Below, one piece after another: positions 53,298 through 62,832 of a stretch of 64,000 nucleotides of DNA (position 1 is the stretch's first letter; every line of letters starts with the position of its first letter). The DNA is from JALEVB01 sp022768265. Its GTDB lineage: Bacteria; Bacillota_I; Bacilli_A; Erysipelotrichales; Erysipelotrichaceae. The stretch spans positions 1 to 64,000 of the forward strand of contig JAXFJE010000025.1 of the NCBI GenBank assembly GCA_034168985.1. The letters run 5' to 3'. The notes beneath the pieces were generated by a model, which saw nothing but the letters and a program-made list of their open reading frames with translations, searched no databases and was not told the DNA's origin. The position numbers were made by a program, and so were the translations under genes.

Positions 53298-53308
53298 GCT
53301 TCTTTTTA
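53285..53308. terminator. Bidirectional terminator between rqcH and rluB
   Basis: AAAAAGAAGC / GCTTCTTTTT with a four-base loop ends in TTTTTATTTTT on the plus strand and in T-rich sequence on the minus strand. It includes the rqcH stop codon and ends at the rluB stop. Confidence 0.75.
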
Positions 53309-54025
53309 TTTTTCATTAGCTAATTTTAACAGTTGCTTAACTTCAAAAGGTTTCAAGATTCGATATTCGCCAGGTTTAAGATCATTAACTTGTAAAAAAC
53401 CAATGGCTTTACGATTTAATTTTTTGACCTCATGACCAAAGTATTCGATCATTCTTTTAACTTGACGATTACGTCCCTCTAAGATCGTTAATTCGATCTT
53501 ACAGCTATCTTTTTCATAATTACGATTGGTGACCCAAACTTTAGCTGGTAAGGTCATGCCATCTTCTAAACGTATACCTTTCTCTAGCTCTTTGATTTGT
53601 TCGGTAGTAAGCATGCCTTTGATACTTACCTCATAAACTTTTTTGATATGGTAGCGAGGATGGATGATCTGATTAGCAAAATCGCCATCATTAGTTAAGA
53701 TCAAAACCCCCGTAGTATCAAAATCTAAACGACCTACACTAAAAACTCTTTGTGGTATATCTAAATAATCATTGATCGTTGGTCGATCATGTTCATCACT
53801 TGCTGTACATAAAGTATTTTTAGGTTTGTTCATGACAAAATATACCTTATCTTCTTTTTGGATCTTTTTACCATCAACTTCGATAACGCTTCCTTTTTTG
53901 GCCTTATATCCTAATTCCGTGATCACTTGTCCATCAACCTTGACGCGTCCTTCAACGATCATTTGTTCAGCCTTACGTCTTGATGCGATACCTGCTTGAG
54001 CAATTATTTTCTGTAATCTTTCCAT
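53306..54025 (-). CDS. rluB: 23S rRNA pseudouridine synthase (RluB/RsuA family)
   Basis: The 239-residue protein has an N-terminal S4 domain (MERLQKIIAQAGIASRRKAEQMIVEGRVKVDG) and a pseudouridine synthase core with the catalytic aspartate in VGRLDFDTTGVLILTNDG. LEGRNRQVKRMIEYFGHEVKKLNR follows. Size and motifs fit RluB, which modifies U2605 of 23S rRNA; RsuA-type specificity cannot be excluded. GGAGAAG precedes the start. Confidence 0.93.
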   Translation of the reverse strand: MERLQKIIAQAGIASRRKAEQMIVEGRVKVDGQVITELGYKAKKGSVIEVDGKKIQKEDKVYFVMNKPKNTLCTASDEHDRPTINDYLDIPQRVFSVGRLDFDTTGVLILTNDGDFANQIIHPRYHIKKVYEVSIKGMLTTEQIKELEKGIRLEDGMTLPAKVWVTNRNYEKDSCKIELTILEGRNRQVKRMIEYFGHEVKKLNRKAIGFLQVNDLKPGEYRILKPFEVKQLLKLANEK

Positions 54026-54036
54026 CTTGTCTTCTC

Positions 54037-54318
54037 CTAATGTTTATTCTTGGTATTTCCCCAATATCCACTGCCGGCCTTACTAAAATCATTTTTGATA
54101 ACACAAGGCACCTTGCTAAATTTAATATCCTTCTTAGCTAAGATTTCCAAAGCGTTTAAACGCTTATGACCATCTATGCAAAGATATTCATCTTCAGCTA
54201 TTTGTTTCACTTTGATGGCAATGGCTACTCCTCGCACTGCAATGCTAGCAATCAATTGTTGATCCACCATCATCTTCTGAAACTTGATCTTGTAGATATC
54301 GACGTTTTTTTGAATCAT
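54037..54318 (-). CDS. ParB-N-like mini-protein, function unknown
   Basis: The 93-residue protein looks like only the N-terminal ParB/sulfiredoxin-fold domain: IKFQKMMVDQQLIASIAVRGVAIAIKVKQI followed by LCIDGHKRLNALEIL, comparable to the GxRRxxA box of ParB-type NTP-binding domains. No HTH or dimerisation part follows. AAGGATG eight bases before the ATG supports the start, yet that puts 74 bases of the gene inside the end of the glucosaminidase gene in another frame. It may bind CTP/ATP like other ParB folds; no function is claimed. Confidence 0.65.
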   Translation of the reverse strand: MIQKNVDIYKIKFQKMMVDQQLIASIAVRGVAIAIKVKQIAEDEYLCIDGHKRLNALEILAKKDIKFSKVPCVIKNDFSKAGSGYWGNTKNKH

Positions 54319-57028
54319 ATTTCATCCTTCTTCTTATTTTTAAAGCAATGATGATACCAATGATCACAATCAAGGTACCAAAGGCGCCAAAACCGATGAT
54401 CGTCAAGATATCAGTTTCGCTATTGGTTTGATTGATCGTTTCAAGGACATCTTTCTCGCTATATGTATTGGCACTAGTTTTTGAAACTAATAAATAATCC
54501 GCGTTGCCATCGCTCATGAATTGAATATAATTATCCGTTTGGGTCGTATTGCATTCCCTAACTTCACCGTTTTCATAAGCTAAAACCTTAAACATCTCAT
54601 TTGCAGAATAATTTGCTGGTTTTGGTAAACTAATGATAAATGGTCTATCAACTTCGATCTTGCTTAAACGATTACGAATCTTTATGCTAAAGGCTTCATG
54701 GATCGTGTAATCATTTGCCTTAGCTACTTTTTCTAATGTAGCTTTATGATCAGCCTTTCCTTTACTAACGCTATAAAAGTCTTTTAGCCAAGTTTTGCTC
54801 AAAGAATCCTTGATAGGAATAACCAAAGATAAACCACTGACCGCAATATCACTATCCACACGGTATTGGATCCGCTTATCAATACTAGCATAGATTAATT
54901 TATCTAGATTTCGTAGTTGGGCAAAACTTAATGTTGGTTGAATGCCTTCATTGATTTCATTTTTTAAAACTAATAACTGAGCTTTATCATCTGCTGATAG
55001 CTGCAATGGATCTAATTCTAAAACCTCATTGATCTTATTGGTAAGATCTTTTCTTAGATCGTCTAATTCTTGACTAACACTAATTGGATAAGTGGTCGTA
55101 CATCCTGCATAGCTTACCAATACTTCTTGCTCACCTGCTGAGGATAGATCATATCCTGAAACCATCGCTGTAGTCAATGCAAATTCTTTAGATGAACCAT
55201 CAGCAAAATTTACTTTTACGCTGCCATTGGTTAGATCGATACGTTCATTGATCTCATAAGCTTGTTTAGGAATCGAAACTAGCTCAATGCTATTAACATC
55301 CTGATATTGGGCCACATACACCGTATCTTCCAGCACATTAGCTAGTTCTTTATCCCAGCCAACAAATAATGCATTATCCTTCGTAGGGGTCTCAATACTA
55401 GGAATCGCCACTGGCATATTATAACTAATGTACCCGCTGCCATCCTTAAATGTACCGCCATTTGCATCAAAACTAACATTTACATAATCATATCCACTAT
55501 TTTTTCCTGGTAAGATCAATTCAACATTTTCTTGCAAGATATATCCTACATGATTAGCAAAATCATAATCATAAAGCAATTCTACGTTGCTATTGGCATT
55601 TAAGCTAGCATCGCTTTGAACTTTATACCAGCTTTGACCATTTGCTTCAAATGCTTCTAAGATAATGAAAACATAATCATTATTTGCATTGCTTTGGTAT
55701 AAGATTTGACTATTTACATCAGAATATTGATAGATATTGATTGGCTCACTATCTAGATTAACCCCTAAAGTATATGCATCCTTATCTTTAAAACCTAAAG
55801 CTTCATCTAATTTATAATAATATTGAGCTGCTTTTTCGCCCCAGTATGGATCTGAAGCATAACTGACATTCATCCCGCTTGCTTTGTTACCAAAAAAGCC
55901 TCCGTGATATTGAAACTTGCTAGGATAACAATAAGTACCAGAAATATAATATTTCGCATGACTATATATGCTAGACATCACGCTAAGATAACGCGAAGCA
56001 TTGCGTTCTACATCACTATCATAAGCCGCATGCCCAAATAAATTGTTTCTTGTAAAAGCTAAAGAGCTGCGACCAAAAGCACTTTCATTCATTGCTAAGG
56101 CCATCATCATAGCCGCATTAGCTCCATATTGATATTGATACTGATAAAATGCAAATTCATTTCCATAAAATTGAGAACGAGTTAAGCTATCGTCCGCACT
56201 ATCTTTATCCATATCTTCATAACTATAAATTACATCATCGATCAATAATTGATCCTTAAGATAATTTTCCATATCTTGCTGAGTAATATTTGTTAAGCTA
56301 CGATGAGAAACAAATTGATAATAATTGTAGTAAGGCTCATTAGCATTGACGCTCAAACCATAACTACCATTTTGATAATCTTCCAATAAAGCACCCATAT
56401 TGTCATAAAAATAATGACCATCATAACTATAATAACTAGTATCTTTAGCTAGATAAGTTGGTGCTTCACCTAAATTGATTAGATTGCTATATAGATCATT
56501 GCTAACATCCTTTTTGATATGATGATATAACTTACCATCTATAACCTTATACATACTTAAACTATTATCATTTAAAAACTCTAAAGGAATAATGGTTACA
56601 TCATCAAAATTAGCTAGGCCTGTAACCCCTGAGATCTTAAACTCTACTTTTTGTTCAGCAGTGGTGTCTATATAAGCTGCATCATTGCCATAACAACCAT
56701 TGAGATAATTGTTAGAACCATCTAATTTATTAAGAAATTCAACATTGATATCACAAGCCTCACTTTTGTCAAAAGCAACGATACCATATTCTACCTTATA
56801 AAAAATCCCATCTTTGGTAATACCTAAATTATCATAACTATCTTTATATTGCTCAAACAAACTAAGAGCCATATCAAAATCATCAGCTTCAACGATATTG
56901 GTTATACCATCTTGGCTGATGCTAACAACATTATATTTTTCACTATAAATAATATCTTCAAAACCCAATGCAAAGACATTCTGACAAAAGATCATGAAAG
57001 ATAAAAGCACACACATTATTTTTTTCAT
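54245..57028 (-). CDS. Large exported glucosaminidase-domain protein with C-terminal membrane anchor
   Basis: The 927-residue protein has a signal peptide (MKKIMCVLLSFMIFCQNVFA). A glucosaminidase domain lies at about 290-410 (MMMALAMNESAFGRSSLAFTRNNLFGHAAYDSD, with a probable catalytic Glu in NESAFG). An SH3-like region, an InlB-type repeat (VSFDANGGTFKDGSGYISY...FVGWDKEL), a bacterial Ig-like domain (IPKQAYEINERIDLTNGSVKVNFADGSSKEF) and an unassigned region follow. It ends in a membrane helix (about 872-895) and a basic tail, not an LPxTG signal. It would cleave GlcNAc-MurNAc bonds at the cell surface. Probably monocistronic apart from the overlapping ParB-like gene. Confidence 0.82.
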   Translation of the reverse strand: MKKIMCVLLSFMIFCQNVFALGFEDIIYSEKYNVVSISQDGITNIVEADDFDMALSLFEQYKDSYDNLGITKDGIFYKVEYGIVAFDKSEACDINVEFLNKLDGSNNYLNGCYGNDAAYIDTTAEQKVEFKISGVTGLANFDDVTIIPLEFLNDNSLSMYKVIDGKLYHHIKKDVSNDLYSNLINLGEAPTYLAKDTSYYSYDGHYFYDNMGALLEDYQNGSYGLSVNANEPYYNYYQFVSHRSLTNITQQDMENYLKDQLLIDDVIYSYEDMDKDSADDSLTRSQFYGNEFAFYQYQYQYGANAAMMMALAMNESAFGRSSLAFTRNNLFGHAAYDSDVERNASRYLSVMSSIYSHAKYYISGTYCYPSKFQYHGGFFGNKASGMNVSYASDPYWGEKAAQYYYKLDEALGFKDKDAYTLGVNLDSEPINIYQYSDVNSQILYQSNANNDYVFIILEAFEANGQSWYKVQSDASLNANSNVELLYDYDFANHVGYILQENVELILPGKNSGYDYVNVSFDANGGTFKDGSGYISYNMPVAIPSIETPTKDNALFVGWDKELANVLEDTVYVAQYQDVNSIELVSIPKQAYEINERIDLTNGSVKVNFADGSSKEFALTTAMVSGYDLSSAGEQEVLVSYAGCTTTYPISVSQELDDLRKDLTNKINEVLELDPLQLSADDKAQLLVLKNEINEGIQPTLSFAQLRNLDKLIYASIDKRIQYRVDSDIAVSGLSLVIPIKDSLSKTWLKDFYSVSKGKADHKATLEKVAKANDYTIHEAFSIKIRNRLSKIEVDRPFIISLPKPANYSANEMFKVLAYENGEVRECNTTQTDNYIQFMSDGNADYLLVSKTSANTYSEKDVLETINQTNSETDILTIIGFGAFGTLIVIIGIIIALKIRRRMKYDSKKRRYLQDQVSEDDGGSTIDC

Positions 57029-57080
57029 CTTTTTACCTCGCCCTATATTATAAGCAATTTACCATCGCTATTTCAAGACG

Positions 57081-57533
57081 TTATCGCTCATGCGCAATGA
57101 TACCTTCTAAGATCAAAAGATATTTTTTGATATCGAGCCCTAAGCCAAAGCCGCCTAAGCTTCCATCACTTTTAATAACCCGATGACACGGCACAACTAG
57201 TAATAAGGGATTTTCGTGCATGACATTGCCGATAAAACGACTTGCTTTTGGCCTATTGCACAAGATAGCCAACTGTTTATAAGATATGGTCTTACCATAA
57301 GGTACTTTACGCAATTGCTCGTATATATCAGGATATTTATCAATCTTGATCGCAAAAGTAAAATTTTGGCGCTTCCCAGCAAAATATTCATGTATTTCCT
57401 TGCTAGCTTGATCTAGTAACTTGCTATCATCATGATATTGCCGATTGTCCTTATTGATCTGGACGATAGCATTGTCTTGTTCAGAAATAGTTAGTTTACC
57501 AATCGGCGTGTTTATCGTCTTTCTTTTCATCAT
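57081..57533 (-). CDS. ogt: Methylated-DNA-protein cysteine methyltransferase
   Basis: The 150-residue suicide enzyme removes methyl groups from O6-methylguanine. The active-site motif VVPCHRVIKSDGSLGGFGLG and the DNA-binding helix YKQLAILCNRPKASRFIG are typical. AGGTGAT immediately precedes two adjacent ATG codons; the second may be used. Confidence 0.95.
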   Translation of the reverse strand: MMKRKTINTPIGKLTISEQDNAIVQINKDNRQYHDDSKLLDQASKEIHEYFAGKRQNFTFAIKIDKYPDIYEQLRKVPYGKTISYKQLAILCNRPKASRFIGNVMHENPLLLVVPCHRVIKSDGSLGGFGLGLDIKKYLLILEGIIAHER

Positions 57534-57551
57534 ATCACCTGTATATTAATT

Positions 57552-57580
57552 ATAGAAAAAAGCTCGCCATAAAGCGAGCT
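57552..57580 (-). terminator. Terminator after the PTS IIBCD genes
   Basis: The arms AGCTCGC / GCGAGCT with a six-base loop are followed by TTTTTTC on the minus strand, 36 bases past the IID stop. Confidence 0.85.
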
Positions 57581-57615
57581 TTTGAAGTTCAGAAGATTTA
57601 TCTTTTAACTTATTA

Positions 57616-58488
57616 TTAAGCGTGCCAAGGAACTGGTACTAAAGAAGTATATTCTCCAGCAGGACCACCAAAGATACCGAATATACAACCAACGATACCG
57701 ATTACTAATAATAATAGAATACATTTAGTTGCAGACCAGTTCTTTTTCTTAATTAACCAGAAACATAACATTGTTACAGCTAATGATAATGCAGCAGGTA
57801 AAATATTATCTAACATTTGTTGTAAATCAATTGTTGATTCTCCATTAGGAATTACCATACCTAATTTAACATTAGCATAGTTACAAGTTAATGCACCAAC
57901 GATAAATACACCCAAGATACTTGCAGCGCGAGTAAATTCTTTTGCATTTTTTGTTAACATCGTAATTGCATTAGTTCCTAATTCATATGACCAGTTCATT
58001 AAGAAGAAACGCAATGCCATTTGGAAACCAAAAATCAACACAAAGTATAAAATAACGCCGACAATATTTTCTTCAATAGCCATTGTAGCAGTAATACCTG
58101 CAACAATTGGATAAAGTGCAAACCAGAAAATAGCATCTCCGATACCACCTAATGGACCCATAGCAGCGACACGTACCGCACGGATAGTATTGATATCAGC
58201 TTTTTCTTGTTCCATTGATAGAACGATACCCATAACGAATGTTACTAAGAATGGGTGAGTGTTAAAGAAATCAAGATTATGAGCCATAGAAGCACTTAAA
58301 TCTTCTTTGTTAGTATGGATTTTTTGTAATCCTGGTAAGATACCCCATAACCAACCAGCTGCTTGCATTCTTTCATAGTTGAATGATGCTTGCAACATTG
58401 TTGATCTCCAAACCATTCTATTTAATGTTTTTTTATCAAGTGGTTGAGCAGGAGTCAAATCTTTATAAGTAGCTACATTAGATGCCAT
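57616..58488 (-). CDS. PTS mannose/N-acetylgalactosamine-family IID component
   Basis: About 290 residues of the mannose-class EIID family. The N-terminal KKTLNRMVWRSTMLQASFNYERMQAAGWLWGILPGL, MGPLGGIGDAIFW and C-terminal membrane helices are typical. With IIC it forms the membrane channel that brings in and phosphorylates sugar. The ATG at 58488 has GGAGGT seven bases upstream and overlaps the IIC gene by 11 bases. Context with AgaS and NagA suggests an N-acetylated amino sugar rather than mannose. Confidence 0.93.
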   Translation of the reverse strand: MASNVATYKDLTPAQPLDKKTLNRMVWRSTMLQASFNYERMQAAGWLWGILPGLQKIHTNKEDLSASMAHNLDFFNTHPFLVTFVMGIVLSMEQEKADINTIRAVRVAAMGPLGGIGDAIFWFALYPIVAGITATMAIEENIVGVILYFVLIFGFQMALRFFLMNWSYELGTNAITMLTKNAKEFTRAASILGVFIVGALTCNYANVKLGMVIPNGESTIDLQQMLDNILPAALSLAVTMLCFWLIKKKNWSATKCILLLLVIGIVGCIFGIFGGPAGEYTSLVPVPWHA

Positions 58489-59278
58489 CACTCATACCTC
58501 CATTTCCATTACCATTTAAGTTTTTGATTTTGATATTCATTGTAAAGTCATAGATAGCAATTGCTACACCGATGAATGCGATTAATAATAATGCTGAAGT
58601 TGCTGTAGCTTGTAAGTTTCCAAATAATGCAGCAGCTGCGAAACCTGCAAGGTAAATTCCCCAGTAATCGTTTGCCATCATAATCTTTAACAATACTGCG
58701 AACCCTACGTTACGCATCATACCACCAGCAGCACCTAAACCACCCATTAGCCATGAGAATTGGCTATTAATAGTATTTAATGTTGATGACATAGCTTCTC
58801 CACCAACATATGCAAGAACAGCCATTAATGCAAATAATCCGCCAACGATTAAACAAGAAATTAAGTTAACTTGGAATATTCCAGCAGGGTTTGCTTCTTC
58901 AGCTGCCTTATCAGCTTTTGTCATTAATCCAGACATAATTGTAAATGATAAAGTAACAGCATATTGACCGAAAACAGAGAAGATTACTGCTGTTCCTAGT
59001 GCTTGGTCAACTGTCATTCCACTCTTTACAGAGAAAACCATTGCTACAACTGCACCTAATACAGCGTTTGGAGGCTGAGCTCCACCAACTGGCATGTTAC
59101 CTACCATCATTAATTCATAAGTACCACCAACAACTAAACCTGTGTTTAAATCACCAAGGATTGCCCCAATGATTGGGCAAGCTACCATTGGACGATAAAG
59201 AACTTCAGTTAATGAGAATTGGTCAATAGCAAAGATAAATGTTGCGATTGCTAATAAAACAATTTGAATTACATCCAT
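58478..59278 (-). CDS. PTS mannose/N-acetylgalactosamine-family IIC component
   Basis: The 266-residue polytopic protein matches EIIC of the mannose class: FSLTEVLYRPMVACPIIGAILGDLNTGLVVGGTYELMMVGNMPVGGAQPPN near the start, then several membrane helices. It binds and moves the sugar. AAAGGGG lies upstream. It stands between IIB and IID, as in aga and man operons. Confidence 0.94.
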   Translation of the reverse strand: MDVIQIVLLAIATFIFAIDQFSLTEVLYRPMVACPIIGAILGDLNTGLVVGGTYELMMVGNMPVGGAQPPNAVLGAVVAMVFSVKSGMTVDQALGTAVIFSVFGQYAVTLSFTIMSGLMTKADKAAEEANPAGIFQVNLISCLIVGGLFALMAVLAYVGGEAMSSTLNTINSQFSWLMGGLGAAGGMMRNVGFAVLLKIMMANDYWGIYLAGFAAAALFGNLQATATSALLLIAFIGVAIAIYDFTMNIKIKNLNGNGNGGMSDGI

Positions 59279-59312
59279 TTTGATATAATCCCCTTTCTAA
59301 TTAAATTAAATA

Positions 59313-59792
59313 TTATTTTTTAAATAGTACGCTAGCGTCCTCTTTCGCAATGTCAGGTACACGTTGAATGAAAATTTCAACACCTAGATCACGAAGTTTG
59401 GTAAATGCTTCAATGTCAGCATCATCTACTGCAACGCTGGTAGCAACTTGTCTTTTGCCATCAGCCATGTGCATGTTACCGACATTTAAGCGTTTGATAG
59501 GAACGCCACCCTCAACTAGTTTTAAAACATCTTGAGGATTGTCCGCGATGATAAAGATTTTTTGTGCGTCACTTGCTTTATGGATAGTGTTGATTGTTTT
59601 TTCAACTGTCCAATAACGCGTAGTAGCATAACTTGGAGCAGCCATATCCATTAAGCCTTGGCGCATGGGATTGCTGGCAACGTCATCATTAGCCACTAGA
59701 ATTAAGTTAATTCCGATTGCTCCACTCCATTGAGTAGCAACTTGACCATGAATAAGACGATTGTCAATTCTTGTTAAAATGATATTTGGCAT
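59313..59792 (-). CDS. PTS mannose/N-acetylgalactosamine-family IIB component
   Basis: The 159-residue cytoplasmic protein carries the phosphohistidine of mannose-class IIB in RIDNRLIHGQVATQW (His15). It passes phosphate from IIA to the incoming sugar. It is the first gene of IIB-IIC-IID, with GGAGATATT upstream and a cre-like site between promoter region and gene. Confidence 0.94.
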   Translation of the reverse strand: MPNIILTRIDNRLIHGQVATQWSGAIGINLILVANDDVASNPMRQGLMDMAAPSYATTRYWTVEKTINTIHKASDAQKIFIIADNPQDVLKLVEGGVPIKRLNVGNMHMADGKRQVATSVAVDDADIEAFTKLRDLGVEIFIQRVPDIAKEDASVLFKK

Positions 59793-59824
59793 AATATCTC
59801 CTTCCCTTCAAAGGTAAGCTGTTA

Positions 59825-59839
59825 AGAAAACGCTTTCCT
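59825..59839. promoter_or_regulatory. cre-like site upstream of PTS IIB
   Basis: On the minus strand AGGAAAGCGTTTTCT matches the CcpA consensus WTGNAANCGNWNNCW at all defined positions but one. It lies about 35 bases before the IIB start, suggesting glucose repression of the PTS genes. Confidence 0.65.
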
Positions 59840-59988
59840 CAGTTATTATTCTATTCCATATCACTAATAATTTATTTATTTTTTTTAGTATTCAATTTGC
59901 ATTTTTCAACAATGTGTGTTTTTTTGGCGTTTATTTGTGAAGATTATGTGAAAATATGTTAAAATTTTTATACGAGGAGACAAAAAAA

Positions 59989-61143
59989 ATGTATAATAAG
60001 ACAACTAGTGCCAATTTCTTAAAATATGGTAAACCGACGAAAGCTATCGTTAGTCAGAAAAATTTTGAGCCTAAAGAATATATCTTGACCAGCAAAAACA
60101 TCAATAAAGTTTTTTATTATGATACTGAGATCTATGTTGTGGTTAATTCAGGCATGGGCATGCTGATCATATATGATGAAGACAATTTTTTAGAATATGC
60201 TATCCATCGTCATGTAAACTTAAAAAAAGGGGTTCGCTTTGCAATCGTTCCTATGGATGATAGCGTTAATGTCAGTATCTATGTGCCTGTTGGCCATACT
60301 TACAAACAAGAAATTACTAAAAGATCTTATATGATCAAAGACATTCGTTCTTCCTTACATATCAATAAGATCCTTGCCTATTATTATGTGGTCAAAGGTC
60401 CGGATTACAAATTTGATGGGGAGATCCACAATTTTTATGAATTAACTTATGTAGATAATGGTTGCTTGAAAACAACCATTGAAAACAAAGAATATACTTT
60501 AAATACGCATGACCTATGTCTATATTCTCCTAAACAATTTCATTCCCAAGCTGTTGCTTCTGCTGGTTCTTGTTCATATTTAACGATTATTTTTGAAATG
60601 AATGGTTTGATCGATCCGGGAATCTTTAATCGGGTATTTGCCTGCAGCAAAGAAATCGTAGCACAAATCGAGTTGTTGGCCAAAAACTCTGATAGTAATA
60701 TTCCCTATGCAAATGATTATCAAATCTGCTTGTTAGAAGGGATTATCATCAAGTTGCTACAATATAATTATCAAGATGAATATATCAAACCAACAACCAA
60801 CATCAATCAATATTTTGAAGATAAGTTATTAGAAGAAATTACTTCTTATATCAACGATCACATCTATGAACCTTTACCAATCGATCAGATCTGCAATGCC
60901 TTTTCGATTTCCCGCTCTTCCTTACAAAATTTATTTAAGGACAATCTGCATATTTCCCCTAAACAATATATCAATGAATTAAAATTAGCTCGCTCTAAAG
61001 TTTTGATACGTCAATCGCAGTATACGATCAGTGCTATCAGTAATATGCTAGGCTATGCTTCTATTCATTATTTCAGCCGTAAATTCACCCAGCGCTTTGG
61101 TATTGCACCTAGTGAATATGCGCGTAAAATCTATGATAACTAA
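59989..61143 (+). CDS. AraC-family transcriptional regulator
   Basis: About 384 residues. The N-terminal half looks like a cupin-type sensor (HNFYELTYVDNGCLKTTIENKEYTLNTHDLCLYSPKQFHSQAV near 150-190). The last 100 residues are a double helix-turn-helix AraC DNA-binding domain (ISRSSLQNLFKDNLHISPKQYINELKLARSKVLIRQSQYTISAISNMLGYASIHYFSRKFTQRFG). The start at 59989 follows GAGGAG; an earlier ATG lies before the site. It stands between the two PTS transcripts and opposes both, so it probably regulates this amino-sugar locus. Confidence 0.92.
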   Translation: MYNKTTSANFLKYGKPTKAIVSQKNFEPKEYILTSKNINKVFYYDTEIYVVVNSGMGMLIIYDEDNFLEYAIHRHVNLKKGVRFAIVPMDDSVNVSIYVPVGHTYKQEITKRSYMIKDIRSSLHINKILAYYYVVKGPDYKFDGEIHNFYELTYVDNGCLKTTIENKEYTLNTHDLCLYSPKQFHSQAVASAGSCSYLTIIFEMNGLIDPGIFNRVFACSKEIVAQIELLAKNSDSNIPYANDYQICLLEGIIIKLLQYNYQDEYIKPTTNINQYFEDKLLEEITSYINDHIYEPLPIDQICNAFSISRSSLQNLFKDNLHISPKQYINELKLARSKVLIRQSQYTISAISNMLGYASIHYFSRKFTQRFGIAPSEYARKIYDN

Positions 61144-61144
61144 A

Positions 61145-61175
61145 AAAGGAGATCTTAATGATCTCCTTCATTTTT
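61145..61175. terminator. Bidirectional terminator between araC-type gene and PTS IIA
   Basis: AAGGAGATC / GATCTCCTT with a five-base loop is followed by a T run on the plus strand and preceded by an A run that reads as T on the minus strand. Confidence 0.8.
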
Positions 61176-61612
61176 TAGATACCGTCTTCGCAGTCTTCTT
61201 CTTGTTTTCTTTCAGTATATACATATTTATATACTTGATCTTTACCAGTGTTTACCGCCATATCAGCTAAGCTTTGAGCATCTTCAACGAAAGCTCTAGC
61301 CATGCTAGTTTCGATGATCATACCTAAGTTAGTTCCTGATAAAACGACCATATTAGCTTCTGGGCGTTTTAAAGATACTTCTACCGCAGTTTTAAATGGT
61401 GAACCACCTAATAAATCTGAGAATACGATAACGCCTTCACAGTCGCTTAAGCGATCTAAAGCAGCATTTAATTTTGCTTCTAGATCTTCTACTGAATCAG
61501 TTTCAACAAAATCAACTGCTTCATAGTGCTCAGGGATACCAGCGATCAATTTTACAGAGCTTGTTAGACCGGTAGCAAAGTTACCATGTCCTGTAACGAT
61601 AATTCCTAACAT
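61175..61612 (-). CDS. PTS mannose-family IIA component
   Basis: The 145-residue protein has the phosphohistidine in IIVTGHGNFATGL (His9) and LSDLLGGSPFKTA, the mannose-class EIIA fold. It takes phosphate from HPr and hands it to IIB. It is 14 bases after agaS and apart from IIB-IID, so the transporter is encoded on two transcripts. Confidence 0.94.
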   Translation of the reverse strand: MLGIIVTGHGNFATGLTSSVKLIAGIPEHYEAVDFVETDSVEDLEAKLNAALDRLSDCEGVIVFSDLLGGSPFKTAVEVSLKRPEANMVVLSGTNLGMIIETSMARAFVEDAQSLADMAVNTGKDQVYKYVYTERKQEEDCEDGI

Positions 61613-61626
61613 TCTATTATTTCCTC

Positions 61627-62799
61627 CTATTTAGAATATGGATATAAAGTAACGCCCTTAACAACACGGTTTACTTCACCTGTTGGGCATGGATTGTCTG
61701 GCGTGATGCTTAATGATAATGATTTATACAATGCGATCAATTGTGCACAAACGATATAGTCTAAGCCATTAAATACATTATCTTTAGCTTCAGTATCAAA
61801 GCAATAATAGTAATCGCTCAATGCTTTTGCTTCTTCACAAGGGGTATTGCATACTGCCATGATCTTATTACCTTTTCTTTGACCGCTCATTTCTTTGATC
61901 AAATCAACTTCATATTGACGAGTATAAGCTTCATCACTTAAATATACAACTGTTAAAGTATCATCATTGACGATTGATTTAGGACCATGTCTAAATCCTA
62001 AAGGTGTATCATACATTGTAACTACTTTACCTGCTGTTAATTCTAACATTTTTAAAGCAGATTCTTGTGCGATACCTTTTAATGTATTGCTTCCTAAGTA
62101 AACGATACGATTAAAATCATAGCTATCTACGACATGTTTCATTTCAACATATCTTTCATCGACTAATTTTGTACTAGCTGCGATCAAGCTATCAACTTTA
62201 GCGATGGTTTCTTCTAGATTATCGATGCTAAAGCATAATAATGTTGCAAGATACATATTAGAGAAACTAGAAGTCATTGCAAATGATTGGTCATGAGTTT
62301 CATCTGTTAAATTGATTGCTAAGCAATTAGCTTCTTTTTCAGCACGTTTGCTCAATGCACCATCTTTATTACAAGTAACAAATAAATGATATAGATTATT
62401 GCTTACAGCTTCTGCTGAATCTACAGCACCGATTGATTCTGGAGAATTTCCGCTACGACCAAAGCTAATTAATAATGTTGGTTTGTTTGGAGAAATATAA
62501 TTTTCAGGAGTTGCCGTAATATCGGTTGTTCCATAAGATTTAGCCTTATAGTTGCAAAGACGATTGATATAAGAATATAGGCCATTACCAACGAATTCGC
62601 TAGTTCCTGCTCCTGTAAATACCACATCATAATCATCTTGAGTTAATACCTTATCCATGAAAGTTTTGATTTCTTCTTTCATTTCACGGATTTGATTGCA
62701 AGTTTTTGCCCATGTAGCTGGTTGTTGATGAATTTCTGTTGCGGTGAATGTTGCACTAGTGCTCTTAAGTGTAGCATCATCCATGTTAAATACTGTCAT
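61627..62799 (-). CDS. agaS: AgaS-like SIS-domain amino-sugar-6-phosphate deaminase/isomerase
   Basis: The 390-residue protein has two SIS domains (VVFTGAGTSEFVG, LLISFGRSGNSPESIGAV and a second YLGSNTLKGIAQESALKMLELTAGKV) and the segment PLGFRHGPKS. This is the AgaS pattern; AgaS converts galactosamine-6-phosphate to tagatose-6-phosphate with loss of ammonia. It lies with nagA and a mannose-class PTS. A glucosamine-6-phosphate substrate is a possible alternative. AAAGGAG precedes the start. Confidence 0.9.
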   Translation of the reverse strand: MTVFNMDDATLKSTSATFTATEIHQQPATWAKTCNQIREMKEEIKTFMDKVLTQDDYDVVFTGAGTSEFVGNGLYSYINRLCNYKAKSYGTTDITATPENYISPNKPTLLISFGRSGNSPESIGAVDSAEAVSNNLYHLFVTCNKDGALSKRAEKEANCLAINLTDETHDQSFAMTSSFSNMYLATLLCFSIDNLEETIAKVDSLIAASTKLVDERYVEMKHVVDSYDFNRIVYLGSNTLKGIAQESALKMLELTAGKVVTMYDTPLGFRHGPKSIVNDDTLTVVYLSDEAYTRQYEVDLIKEMSGQRKGNKIMAVCNTPCEEAKALSDYYYCFDTEAKDNVFNGLDYIVCAQLIALYKSLSLSITPDNPCPTGEVNRVVKGVTLYPYSK

Positions 62800-62832
62800 G
62801 TTTTTGTTCTCCTTTTCTTTTAAGTCACTTAA

